DNA from: Metapseudomonas otitidis
GTDB lineage: Bacteria; Pseudomonadota; Gammaproteobacteria; Pseudomonadales; Pseudomonadaceae
NCBI RefSeq assembly: GCF_900111835.1
Contig: NZ_FOJP01000005.1
Coordinates: 1-64,000 of the forward strand
Direction: 5' to 3'
DNA: 64,000 nt
The notes under the pieces are model-generated. The model searched no databases. It saw only the letters and a list, made by a program, of their open reading frames with translations, and had not been told where the DNA came from. The translations under genes and the position numbers were made by a program. Positions 48,257 to 57,500 of this stretch are shown piece after piece. Numbering within the stretch: position 1 is the first letter of the stretch; the number at the start of each line of letters is the position of its first letter.

Positions 48257-48279
48257 CGCCGGCCCAGAGCCGGCGTTTT
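48257..48279 (+). terminator. Terminator of rdgC
   Basis: CGCCGGC (48257-48263) and GCCGGCG (48269-48275) around a 5-base loop, followed by TTTT. Confidence 0.78.
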
Positions 48280-48302
48280 CACGATAACGACAAGGAATGA
48301 CC

Positions 48303-49256
48303 ATGCGCGCCCTCGCTGCCTTGAGCCGCTTCGTCGGCAACACCTTCGCCCTCTGGATCCTGCTGTTCGCTGTGCTGGCGTTCTGCGTCCCGGCCCCCTT
48401 CCTGCCGATCACCCAATGGATCGTGCCGTTGCTGGGGCTGGTGATGTTCGGCATGGGCCTGACACTGAAGGCAGCGGACTTCCGCGAAGTCGCGCGGCGG
48501 CCGCTGTGGGTGCTGATCGGCGTGCTTGCCCAGTTCATCATCATGCCGGGCCTGGCCTGGCTGCTCTGTCGGTTACTGCAGTTGCCGCCGGAAATCGCCG
48601 TCGGCGTCATCCTGGTCGGCTGCTGCCCCGGCGGCACCGCCTCGAACGTGATGGCCTGGTTCTCCCGCGGGGACGTGGCCCTGTCCGTCGCCATCACCGC
48701 CGTCACCACCCTGCTGGCGCCGCTGGTCACGCCCGCGCTGATCTGGCTGCTGGCTTCGGCCTGGCTACCGGTGCAGTTCAGCGCCCTGTTCATGTCCATC
48801 CTGCAGGTGGTGCTGGTGCCCATCGCCCTCGGCTTCATCGTGCAACGCCTGCTGGGTGCGCGGGTGCAGGTGGCCGAGCAGGTGCTGCCACTGGTGTCGG
48901 TGCTGTGCATCGTCGCCATCGTGGCCGGCGTCGTTGCCGCCAGCCAGGCCAAGATCGCCGAGTCCGGCCTGCTGATCATGGCGGTGGTGGTGCTGCACAA
49001 CGGCTTCGGCCTGGCGTTGGGCTACCTCGCCGGCCGCGTCTTCGGCCTGCCGCTGGCCCAGCGCAAGACTCTCTCCATCGAGGTCGGCATGCAGAACTCC
49101 GGGCTCGGAGCAGCCCTGGCCAACGCCCATTTCTCCCCCCTGGCCGCCGTGCCGAGCGCGCTGTTCAGCGTTTGGCACAACCTGTCCGGCTCACTGCTAG
49201 CCGCGATCTTCCGACGCATGAGCGAACCCGATTCTGACCGTCCCGCACACCATTGA
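48303..49256 (+). CDS. Bile-acid:sodium symporter family (BASS) transporter
   Basis: 317 aa. Start at ATG 48303 because AAGGA then has a sensible spacing; an ATG two codons earlier is too close. About ten membrane helices. Family motifs are GMGLTLKAADF, GVILVGCCPGGTASNVMAWFSRGDVALSVAITAVTTLLAPLVTP and the C-terminal IEVGMQNSGLGAALANAHFSPLAAVPSALFSVWHNLSGSLLA, which form the sodium and substrate site. The true substrate is unlikely to be bile acid in this organism; an organic anion such as pantoate or a 2-keto acid is possible. Confidence 0.87.
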   Translation: MRALAALSRFVGNTFALWILLFAVLAFCVPAPFLPITQWIVPLLGLVMFGMGLTLKAADFREVARRPLWVLIGVLAQFIIMPGLAWLLCRLLQLPPEIAVGVILVGCCPGGTASNVMAWFSRGDVALSVAITAVTTLLAPLVTPALIWLLASAWLPVQFSALFMSILQVVLVPIALGFIVQRLLGARVQVAEQVLPLVSVLCIVAIVAGVVAASQAKIAESGLLIMAVVVLHNGFGLALGYLAGRVFGLPLAQRKTLSIEVGMQNSGLGAALANAHFSPLAAVPSALFSVWHNLSGSLLAAIFRRMSEPDSDRPAHH

Positions 49257-49266
49257 CTGACAACCG

Positions 49267-49298
49267 CCTGCCCGTACGGACTTGTCCGCACGGGCAGG
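49267..49298. terminator. Long hairpin after the symporter gene
   Basis: CCTGCCCG and CGGGCAGG (49267-49298) enclose CGGAC/GTCCG, a long interrupted stem without a T-run. It probably marks the 3' end of the symporter mRNA and lies just before the riboswitch. Confidence 0.5.
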
Positions 49299-49320
49299 AT
49301 GTGCAAAATACTGCGCAAAC

Positions 49321-49391
49321 GCAGGGACGGCCCTGCCACTTCCAGCCACGCCTTCAGTGCGGCGCTGCAGTGACCACCCGGGGACGGCCCC
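49321..49391 (+). ncRNA. Guanidine-II riboswitch (mini-ykkC) controlling gdx
   Basis: Two hairpins with the diagnostic ACGR tetraloop are present: GCAGGG-ACGG-CCCTGC (49321-49336, perfect stem) and GGGG-ACGG-CCCC (49380-49391), joined by a 43-base linker. This is the mini-ykkC structure, in which two such loops dimerise on binding guanidinium. The ribosome-binding GGAGG of gdx begins about 19 bases after the second hairpin, so control of translation is likely. The gene it precedes is the expected guanidinium exporter. Confidence 0.88.
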
Positions 49392-49419
49392 CACATTCCG
49401 TCCCCCTCTGGAGGTCACC

Positions 49420-49734
49420 ATGTCCTGGATCATCCTGTTCTTCGCCGGCCTGTTCGAAGTGGGTTGGGCCGTCGGCCTGAAATACACCGAAGGCTTCACC
49501 CGCCCGCTGCCCACCGCCCTCACCGTGCTGGCCATGGCCATCAGCCTCGGCCTCCTGGGCCTGGCCATGAAGCAATTGCCCCTGGGTACCGCCTACGCGA
49601 TCTGGACCGGCATCGGCGCCGTCGGCACCGTCATCGCCGGCGTCATCCTGTTCGGCGAGTCGGTCGCGCTGATGCGCCTGGGCAGCGTCGCGCTGATCAT
49701 CTGCGGGCTGATCGGGCTCAAGATGAGCACCTGA
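49420..49734 (+). CDS. gdx: Guanidinium exporter Gdx (SugE-type SMR protein)
   Basis: 104 aa, four membrane helices. The Gdx/SugE signature is clear: [28 protein letters not shown] with the essential membrane glutamate (Glu13), the pocket motif [19 protein letters not shown], and KMST at the end. Gdx proteins export guanidinium in exchange for protons as antiparallel dimers. GGAGG lies five bases before the ATG, downstream of a guanidine-II riboswitch, which confirms the substrate class. Confidence 0.94.
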   Translation: MSWIILFFAGLFEVGWAVGLKYTEGFTRPLPTALTVLAMAISLGLLGLAMKQLPLGTAYAIWTGIGAVGTVIAGVILFGESVALMRLGSVALIICGLIGLKMST

Positions 49735-49746
49735 ATCGCGCCCATG

Positions 49747-49776
49747 AAAAAGCCCGCCTTCCGGCGGGCTTTTTTC
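49747..49776. terminator. Bidirectional terminator between gdx and the MFS-PlsC gene
   Basis: AGCCCGCC (49751-49758), loop TTCC, GGCGGGCT (49763-49770), with an A-run before and TTTTTT after. Confidence 0.9.
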
Positions 49777-49788
49777 GTTCCGGATCGC

Positions 49789-51663
49789 TCAGCGCACCTC
49801 ACCACGCAGCGCCGCCACCGATGCCTGCAGGCTGAGGCGGTCCACCGTCTCCGGCGCCAGTGCCGGGCCAGCCACCAGGTTGATGTGGGACCAGAAGCGC
49901 TTGAACAGGCCTTTGTTCGGGTCGCGGCTGAAGAAGCTGCCCCACAGGCCCTGCAGCGCCATCGGGATCACCGGCACCGGGTTCTGTTCGAGGATGCGCT
50001 CCACGCCGCTCTTGAACTCGTTCATCTCGCCATCGCCGGTCAGCTTGCCCTCGGGGAAGATGCACACCACCTCGCCCGCCTTCAGGTACTCGTCGATCTT
50101 CTTGAAGGCGCGGTCGTAGACCAGCAGGTCCTCGCTGCGGCCGGCGATCGGCACGGTGCCGGCCGTGCGGAAGATGAAGTTGAGCACCGGCAGGTTGTAG
50201 ATCTTGTAGTACATGACGAAGCGCACCGGCCGGCGCACCGCGCCACCGATCAGCAGCGCATCGACGAAGGACACGTGGTTGCATACCAGCAGCGCCGCGC
50301 CCTCCTCCGGGATCGCCTCCAGGCCGCGATGGTGCACGCGGTACATGGAGTGGCCGAGCAGCCACACCAGAAAGCGCATGCTGAACTCGGGGACGATCTT
50401 GAAGATGTAGCTGTTCACCGCGATGTTCATCAGCGACACCACCAGGAACAGCTGCGGGATCGACAGCTTGGCCACGCTCAGGAACAGGATCGAGGCGATG
50501 GCCGAAACCACCATGAACAAGGCGTTGAGGATGTTGTTGGCCGCAATCACCCGCGCCCGCTCGTTCTCCGCGGTGCGCGACTGGATCAGCGCATACAGCG
50601 GCACGATGTAGAAGCCGCCGAATAGGCCGATGCCGAAGATGTCCGCCAGGATCATCCACGCCTGCGGCTCGCTCAGCACGGCCAGCCAGTCATGGGGCTG
50701 GGATCCCTGGGGGAAGCCGCCGGAGTGCCACCACAGCAGGATGCCGAACACCGTCAGGCCGATGGAGCCGAAGGGCACCAGGCCGATTTCCACCTTGCCG
50801 CCGGAAAGGCGCTCGCAAAGCATCGACCCCATGGCGATGCCCACCGAGAACACCGTGAGGATCAGCGTCACCACGCTCTCGTCGCCGTACAGCAGGTCCT
50901 TCGAGTAGGCCGGGATCTGCGTCAGGTAGATGGCGCCGAGGAACCAGAACCAGGAGTTGCCCACCAGCGAGCGCGACACCGACGGCCGCTGCTCCAGGCC
51001 CAGCCGCAGGATGCGCCAGGACTGCACGAAGATGTTCCACTCCAGCTTCAGCTCCGGCATGGCCGCCGCCGCACGGGGAATGCCCCGGCTGGCCAGGTAG
51101 CCCAGGCAGGCGGTGAGCAGGATGGCACCGGCCACGATCGGCTCGTAGTGCGACGCGGACATCATGACGCCCGCGCCGATGGTGCCGGCGAGGATCGCCA
51201 GGAAGGTGCCCATCTCCACCAGCGCGTTGCCCCCCACCAGCTCCTGCTCGCGCAGGGCCTGGGGCAGGATCGAGTACTTGACCGGGCCGAACAGCGCCGA
51301 GTGGGTGCCCATGGCGAACAGCGCCGCCAGCAGGAGCCAGAGGTTGTCGAAGAAGAAGCCCAGCGCACCGACCGCCATGATGGCGATCTCCGCCAGCTTG
51401 ATGGCGCGGATCAGGGCGTCCTTGGCGTACTTCTCGCCGAACTGGCCACCCAGGGCGGAAAACAGGAAGAACGGCAGGATGAACAACAGCGCGCAGAGGT
51501 TGACGTAGATCCCCTTGTCGCCGGAGATCGCCAGCTTGTAGAGGATCGCCAGGATCAGCGATTGCTTGAAGATGTTGTCGTTGAAGGCCCCGAGCAGCTG
51601 GGTCACGAAGAACGGCAGGAAGCGCCGCGTGCCCAGCAGAGCGAATTGCGAATGTTGGCTCAT
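49789..51663 (-). CDS. MFS transporter fused to PlsC acyltransferase (LplT-Aas-like, no ligase domain)
   Basis: 624 aa from the ATG at 51663. Residues 1-410 form an MFS transporter like LplT (FFVTQLLGAFNDNIFKQSLILAIL, GTHSALFGPVKYSILPQAL). Residues about 420-610 form a PlsC acyltransferase with NHVSFVD (H-x4-D), FIFRTAGTVPIAGRSED and FPEGKLTGDG. In E. coli LplT flips lysophospholipids inward and Aas (acyltransferase plus acyl-ACP ligase) re-acylates them. Here the flippase and acyltransferase are one chain and the ligase domain is missing, so acyl-ACP or acyl-CoA must come ready-made. Probably repairs lyso-phosphatidylethanolamine. Confidence 0.87.
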   Translation of the reverse strand: MSQHSQFALLGTRRFLPFFVTQLLGAFNDNIFKQSLILAILYKLAISGDKGIYVNLCALLFILPFFLFSALGGQFGEKYAKDALIRAIKLAEIAIMAVGALGFFFDNLWLLLAALFAMGTHSALFGPVKYSILPQALREQELVGGNALVEMGTFLAILAGTIGAGVMMSASHYEPIVAGAILLTACLGYLASRGIPRAAAAMPELKLEWNIFVQSWRILRLGLEQRPSVSRSLVGNSWFWFLGAIYLTQIPAYSKDLLYGDESVVTLILTVFSVGIAMGSMLCERLSGGKVEIGLVPFGSIGLTVFGILLWWHSGGFPQGSQPHDWLAVLSEPQAWMILADIFGIGLFGGFYIVPLYALIQSRTAENERARVIAANNILNALFMVVSAIASILFLSVAKLSIPQLFLVVSLMNIAVNSYIFKIVPEFSMRFLVWLLGHSMYRVHHRGLEAIPEEGAALLVCNHVSFVDALLIGGAVRRPVRFVMYYKIYNLPVLNFIFRTAGTVPIAGRSEDLLVYDRAFKKIDEYLKAGEVVCIFPEGKLTGDGEMNEFKSGVERILEQNPVPVIPMALQGLWGSFFSRDPNKGLFKRFWSHINLVAGPALAPETVDRLSLQASVAALRGEVR

Positions 51664-51792
51664 CGTCCTTGGTACCTGATGGTTGGCGAGAATGCGCCCC
51701 GCAGGGAATCGCACGTCGCTGATTGGACATCAGGACCCGGTCGGAAAGCCACATCTGCCGCGAGGATGTTTGAAACGGCGCGGATTTATAGC

Positions 51793-52122
51793 CTAGATCG
51801 GCAACTGCCCCAGGTACGCCCGCAGTGCGAAGAACAGCAGCAGCCCACCGAGGATGGTCGCCAGCAGGTGCCGGGTCAGCGCGGCGATGAGGATGCAGCC
51901 CAATCCGCCCAGCAGGTAGGCGTTGTCCAGCGCCAGGGCCAGGTGCTCGCCGTCAGGCATCAGCATGCCCGGCACCACGATGGCGGTGAGCACTGCCGTG
52001 GGCACGTAGTGCAACCCCTGGCGCACCACCGGCGGGAAGCGCAGGTCCGGCCAGGCGAACAGGCTGTAGCGAATGGCGAAGGTGATCGCGGCCATGCCGA
52101 GGATCAGCAACCAGGTTTCCAT
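51793..52122 (-). CDS. azlD: AzlD family subunit of a branched-chain amino-acid exporter
   Basis: 109 aa, four membrane helices (METWLLILGMAAITFAIRYSLFAW, VLTAIVVPGMLM, LLGGLGCILIAALTRHLL, ILGGLLLFFALRAYLG). The start overlaps the azlC stop as TGATG, with AGG seven bases upstream. AzlCD pairs export branched-chain amino acids or their analogues. Always found with AzlC, as here. Confidence 0.88.
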   Translation of the reverse strand: METWLLILGMAAITFAIRYSLFAWPDLRFPPVVRQGLHYVPTAVLTAIVVPGMLMPDGEHLALALDNAYLLGGLGCILIAALTRHLLATILGGLLLFFALRAYLGQLPI

Positions 52123-52835
52123 CACAGGGCCTCCCCCAGCAGATCCAGGCGATCACGGCGCTCCAGCACCACGCCCACCACGATGCCGGCCAGCGCCGCC
52201 GCCATCAGCCCGAGTTTGTAGGGCAGGCCCTGGCACGCCACCGCCACCGCACCGGCCACCAGCGCCGCCGCCACCTGCGGACGGTTGCGCAGCATGGGTA
52301 CGACGATGCCGATGAAGGTCGCCAGCATGGCGAAGTCCAGCCCCCAGGCCGCGAGATTGGGCACCGCCTGGCCGAACACCACACCCACCAGGGTGTAGGA
52401 CACCCAGCTCAGGTACATCGCCAGCGCAGCGCCGAGGAAGTACCAGTGCTTGAGCGGCGAGTCGTCCTCCTCCGCATAACGGTGCTGCACCACGGCGAAC
52501 GCCTCGTCGGTGAGCCAGAAGGCCAGCAGCAGGCGCCAGCGCCGCGGCAGGTGCCGCACGAAGGGTTGCAGGGTGGCGCTGTAGAGGGCGTGGCGCAGGT
52601 TCACCACCAGGGTGGTGAGCAGCACCACCGCCACCCCGGCACCACCGCCCAGCAGGGTGATGGCGATGAACTGGGCCGAGCCGGCGAACACCAGCAGGGA
52701 CATGCCGAGGGTCTGCCAGGCATCGAGGCCAGCCCCGGCGGCCAGGGTGCCGTAGATGATGCCGAAGGGCATGGCGCCAATGAGCATCGGCACGATGTCG
52801 CGAACGCCACGGAGGAATTCTGTAGAGCGGGACAT
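52122..52835 (-). CDS. azlC: AzlC family branched-chain amino-acid exporter
   Basis: 237 aa. Family signatures: GVRDIVPMLIGAMPFGIIYGTLAAGAGL, SLLVFAGSAQFIAITLLGGGAG, VNLRHALYSATLQPFVRHLPRRWRLLLAFWLTDEAFAV. About seven membrane helices. Pairs with AzlD. It lies 37 bp downstream of an AraC regulator on the same strand, which probably controls it. Confidence 0.92.
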   Translation of the reverse strand: MSRSTEFLRGVRDIVPMLIGAMPFGIIYGTLAAGAGLDAWQTLGMSLLVFAGSAQFIAITLLGGGAGVAVVLLTTLVVNLRHALYSATLQPFVRHLPRRWRLLLAFWLTDEAFAVVQHRYAEEDDSPLKHWYFLGAALAMYLSWVSYTLVGVVFGQAVPNLAAWGLDFAMLATFIGIVVPMLRNRPQVAAALVAGAVAVACQGLPYKLGLMAAALAGIVVGVVLERRDRLDLLGEAL

Positions 52836-52872
52836 GGGATTCTCCTTGTCCCCGTACTCTGCCAGCCGGCGC

Positions 52873-53715
52873 TCAGTCGGTCTTGAACGATCTTGCGCTG
52901 GCGGTCCGGTATTCGCCGGGACCTACACCATAGGTCTGCTTGAACTGACGGGTCAGGTGGCTCTGGTCGGCAAAGCCCAGCTGCATCGCCACCGACAACG
53001 GCGCGCAACCGCTGCGCAGCATGGCCCGCGCCTGCTCCAGGCGACGCTGCTTGAGCCACGCGTGGGGCGGCATCCCGGTGGCGCGCTGGAAGACCCGGGC
53101 GAAGTGGAACGGCGAAAGCCCCACCAGGGCCGCCAGTTCCTCCAGGGATGGCGGCGAGGCCAGGCGCGCCGCCAGCACCTCGCGGGCCAGCGCCACGGCC
53201 TGGGGCTCCTGCCCCGCCGGCCGTGGCGCACCGATGCGCGCGTGGCGGCTGAACAGCAGCAGGATCGCCTCGCGCCAGGCCACCTGCTGCTCCAGGGCGG
53301 AGGCATTGCGCTCCAGCAGGCAGTGCAGGTCGAGGAAGCGGCGGGTCACCTCGGGGTCATGTAGCACGCTGTCGGCGAAGGTGGGCAGGCCGCCGGTGGC
53401 GATCTCCAGCTCGTCCAGCACATCGGTCACCCGGTGCAGGTCGGGGTAGAACCCCCGGTAGCGCCAGCCTTCCTCGTGGGCCTTGGAGCCGGTGTGCAGC
53501 TCGTCCGGGTTGATCAGCACCATGCTGCCGACGGCGGCCAGGTGGTCGCTGCCGCGATGGCGGAAGCGCTGGGCGCCGGACTCGAGGATGGTGAAGACGT
53601 AGCCTTCGTGCACGTGGGGCGAGAAGCGATGCTGGATGTAGCGCGCATGCAGGAGCTCGACCCCGCTCAGCGCACTGGCCTGCCAGAAGCGCGTGCGCTC
53701 ACCGCCGGTGCTCAT
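52873..53715 (-). CDS. AraC-family regulator (cupin + HTH) next to azlCD
   Basis: 280 aa from the ATG at 53715, overlapping the upstream acetyltransferase stop by ATGA. An N-terminal cupin ligand domain (HRFSPHVHEGYVFTILESGAQRFRHRG, GSMVLINPDELHTGSKA) precedes the AraC domain: LEELAALVGLSPFHFARVFQRATGMPPHAWLKQRRLEQARAML and LSVAMQLGFADQSHLTRQFKQTYGVGPGEYR. Regulators of this type commonly accompany LysE or AzlCD exporters, so it likely senses an amino acid and activates azlCD. Confidence 0.88.
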   Translation of the reverse strand: MSTGGERTRFWQASALSGVELLHARYIQHRFSPHVHEGYVFTILESGAQRFRHRGSDHLAAVGSMVLINPDELHTGSKAHEEGWRYRGFYPDLHRVTDVLDELEIATGGLPTFADSVLHDPEVTRRFLDLHCLLERNASALEQQVAWREAILLLFSRHARIGAPRPAGQEPQAVALAREVLAARLASPPSLEELAALVGLSPFHFARVFQRATGMPPHAWLKQRRLEQARAMLRSGCAPLSVAMQLGFADQSHLTRQFKQTYGVGPGEYRTASARSFKTD

Positions 53716-54281
53716 TGGACGAATGCAGCTTCCAGGGCCTGCTTCACCGCCGGCCACTCGTGGTCGGTGATGCTGAACATCACACTGTCGTCCAGGCGCC
53801 CGTCGGCCAGGCGACGGTGGTTGCGCAGCACACCCTCGCGCACCGCGCCGAGCTTCTCGATGGCCCGTTGCGAGCGCAGGTTGCTGCCGGCGGTCTTCAG
53901 CTGCACCCGCACCACCTGCCACTCCTCGAAGGCGTGGCGCAGCATCAGGTACTTGACCGAGGCGTTGAGGCCGGTGCCGTGCTCGCTGCCGGCCAGCCAG
54001 GTCCAGCCGATCTCCACGGCGGGCAGGGCCGGCATGAATTCGGCGAATCGGCTGGTGCCCACCAGGCGGTCACCCAGGCGGATGGCGAACACCACGGCCT
54101 GGCCTTCGCGCTGCTGGGCAATGCCCTGGCGGTACCAGTCCGGCCGCAGCGGGCCGCTCATGTAGACCAGTTCGTTGCGATTGGCTTCGGCCAGGGCCGC
54201 CAGCTCGCTGACATCGGCCTCCCCCAGTGGCTCCAGGCGCAATGCGCCACGCTGCAGGGTGACCGGTTGCGGATTGAACAT
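53712..54281 (-). CDS. GNAT acetyltransferase (RimJ/RimL-like)
   Basis: 189 aa from the ATG at 54281 with AGGAGG six bases upstream. It shows LRLEPLGEADVSELAALAEANR, GTSRFAEFMPALPAVEIGWTWLAGSEHGTGLNASVKYLMLRHAFE, VQLKTAGSNLRSQRAIEKLGAVREGVLRNHRRLADGRLDDSVMFSIT, the standard RimJ/RimL pattern. It may acetylate an amino acid, amine or protein N-terminus. First gene of an operon with the AraC regulator and azlCD. Confidence 0.87.
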   Translation of the reverse strand: MFNPQPVTLQRGALRLEPLGEADVSELAALAEANRNELVYMSGPLRPDWYRQGIAQQREGQAVVFAIRLGDRLVGTSRFAEFMPALPAVEIGWTWLAGSEHGTGLNASVKYLMLRHAFEEWQVVRVQLKTAGSNLRSQRAIEKLGAVREGVLRNHRRLADGRLDDSVMFSITDHEWPAVKQALEAAFVQ

Positions 54282-54518
54282 CTGCACCCTCCTCAGGCGA
54301 ATAACCCCTGCCCGTTCTACGCGACAACCGGACGCGGTTGCCTGGCAGGGCTGCGGCGCGGGCTCCAGGCCCGGCGCGGCAAGCCAAGCTAACAGCCCGG
54401 CAAGAGGCGCTCAAGTCCGCCTGCGACCTTGGTAGCAGCCGCCTGACGGAAATGACCTTTGGTGCGAAACTGCAGCCTGTGCCCGGGCCCTGCCCGCCCT
54501 TTTTCCTCCGGAGTCTGC

Positions 54519-57500
54519 ATGTCGTTGTCCAGCGGGCTGATAGCCGCGGTCGCCCTCCTCTACATGGCGGTGCTGTTCAGCATCGCCTTCTACGGCGATC
54601 GCCGCAGCGCCCCGATGCCGCCCCGGGCGCGTGCCCTGATGTTCAGCCTGTCGCTGGCGGTGTACTGCACCAGCTGGACCTTCTTCGGCGCCGTCGGCCA
54701 GGCCGCCGGGCAGCTCTGGGCCTTCCTGCCCATCTACCTGGGGCCCATCCTGCTGATGGTGTTCGCCCCCTGGGTGCTGCAGAAGATGGTGCTGATCAGC
54801 AAGCAGGAGAACATCACCTCCATCGCCGACTTCATCGCCGCCCGCTACGGCAAGTCCCAGGCGCTGGCGGTGGTGGTGGCGCTGATCTGCCTGGTCAGCG
54901 TGCTGCCCTACATCGCCCTGCAGCTCAAGGGCATCGTCCTCGGCGTCAACCTGCTGGTGGGCTCCGGCGCGGACTCCACCGGCACCCGCGCCCAGGACAC
55001 GGCATTGATCGTGTCCCTGGTGCTGGCCCTGTTCACCATCCTCTTCGGCACCCGCAATCTGGACGCCACCGAGCACCACCGGGGCATGGTGATGGCGATT
55101 TCCTTCGAATCGCTGATCAAGCTGCTGGCGTTCCTCGCGGTGGGTACCTACGTCAGCTTCGTGCTCTTCGACGGCTTCGACGACCTGACCCGCCGCGCCC
55201 TGCTCGCTCCGCAGCTGGAGAACTTCTGGAACCACCCGGTGGAATGGCCGACGCTCATCGTGCAGACCGCCGTGGCCATGACCGCCTTCGTCTGCCTGCC
55301 CCGGCAGTTCCACGTGGCGGTGGTGGAGAACATCGACGCCCGCGACCTGCGCACCGCCCGCTGGGTGTTCCCGGTGTACCTGGCCCTGGCCGCGCTGTTC
55401 GTCGTGCCCATCGCCCTGGCCGGCATGATGCTGCTGCCCGCCGGCGTGATGCCGGACTCCTTCGTCATCAGCCTGCCCCTGGCCGAGGCCCACCCGGCGC
55501 TGGCCCTGATGGCCTTCATCGGTGGCGCCTCGGCGGCCACCGGCATGGTGATCGTCGAAGCCGTGGCCCTCTCGACCATGGTCTCCAACGACATGCTGCT
55601 GCCCTGGCTGCTGCGCCGGCAGAACGCCGAGCGGCCGTTCGAGGTGTTCCGCCACTGGATGCTCTCGGTGCGCCGCATCAGCATCGTGGTGATCATCCTG
55701 CTGGGCTACGTCAGCTACCGCCTGCTGGGTTCCACCGCGAGCCTGGCCACCATCGGCCAGATCGCCTTCGCCGCCATCGCCCAGCTCGGCCCGGCCATGG
55801 CCGGCGCCCTGTACTGGAAGCAGGCCAACCGCCGGGGCGTGTTCGCCGGGCTGGCCACCGGCTCCGCGCTCTGGGCCTACACCCTGGTGCTGCCGCTGGT
55901 GGCGCGCGGCCTCGGCTGGCCGCTGGAGGCCTTCCCCGGCCTGGCCTGGCTGATGGCCAACCCGCTGCACCTGCCCATCGACCCGCAGACCCAGGGCGTG
56001 GTCATTTCCCTGGCCGGCAACTGGCTGCTGTTCGCCTGGGTCTCGGTGCTCTCCCGCACCCGCGTCTCCGAACACTGGCAGGCCAGCCGCTTCATCGGCC
56101 AGGTGGTCTCGGCACGCCCCAGCGGCCGCTCGCTGCTGGCGGTGCAGGTGGAGGACCTGCTGATGCTTGCCGCCCGCTTCGTCGGCGAGGAACGCGCACG
56201 GCAGAGCTTCGCCCGCTTCGCCTACCGCCAGGGCACCAGCTTCACCCCCACGCAGAACGCCAACCAGGACTGGATCACCCACACCGAACGGCTGCTGGCC
56301 GGCGTGCTCGGCGCCTCCTCCGCCCGCGCGGTGGTGAAGGCCGCCATCGAAGGCCGCGAGATGCAGGTGGAGGATGTCGTGCGCATCGTCGACGAAGCCT
56401 CCGAGGTGCTGCAGTTCAACCGCGCCCTGCTGCAGGGCGCCATCGAGAACATCACCCAGGGCATCAGCGTGGTGGACCAGTCCCTGCGCCTGGTGGCCTG
56501 GAACCGCCGCTACCTGGAGCTGTTCGACTACCCGGAAGGCCTGATCAGCGTCGGCCGGCCCATCGCCGACATCATCCGCTACAACGCCGAGCGCGGCCTC
56601 TGCGGCCCCGGTGATGCCGAAGCCCATGTCTCCCGCCGGCTGTACTGGATGCGCCAGGGCAACGCCCACACCTCGGAACGGATGTTCCCCAATGGCCGGG
56701 TCATCGAGCTGATCGGCAACCCCATGCCCGGCGGCGGCTTCGTCATGAGCTTCACCGACATCACCGCCTTCCGCGAGGCCGAGCACGCCCTCAAGGAATC
56801 CAACGAAAGCCTGGAGCAGCGCGTCGTCGAGCGCACCCAGGAGCTGTCCCAGCTGAACCAGGCGCTGATCGAGGCCAAGGGCACGGCCGAGGCCGCCAAC
56901 CAGTCGAAGACCCGCTTCCTCGCTGCCGTCAGCCACGACCTGATGCAGCCGCTGAACGCCGCGCGGCTGTTCTCCGCCGCCCTCGCCCACCAGCTGGAAG
57001 CGCTGCCCCCCGAGGCCCGTGAACTGGTGGGGCACCTCGACAGCTCGCTGCGCTCGGCCGAGGACCTGATCACCGACCTGCTGGACATCTCGCGCCTGGA
57101 AAGCGGCCGCATCACCCCCGACCGCACCACCTTCCCCCTGGCCAGCCTGTTCGACACCCTGGGGGCCGAGTTCAAGGCCCTGGCCCAGGAACAGGGCGTG
57201 CAGTTCCGCCTGTGCGGCAGCCGGCTGAACATCGAGAGCGACGCCAAGCTGCTGCGCCGGGTGCTGCAGAACTTCCTCACCAACGCCTTCCGCTACGCCA
57301 AGGGCCACGTGCTGCTGGGCGTGCGCCGCGAAGGCGACGCCCTGCGCCTGGAAGTCTGGGACCGCGGCCCCGGCATCCCCGAGGACAAGCGCAAGGTCAT
57401 CTTCGAGGAGTTCAAGCGCCTCGACAGCCACCAGACCCGCGCCGAGAAGGGTCTGGGCCTGGGCCTGGCGATTGCCGACGGCCTCTGCCGGGTGCTCGGC

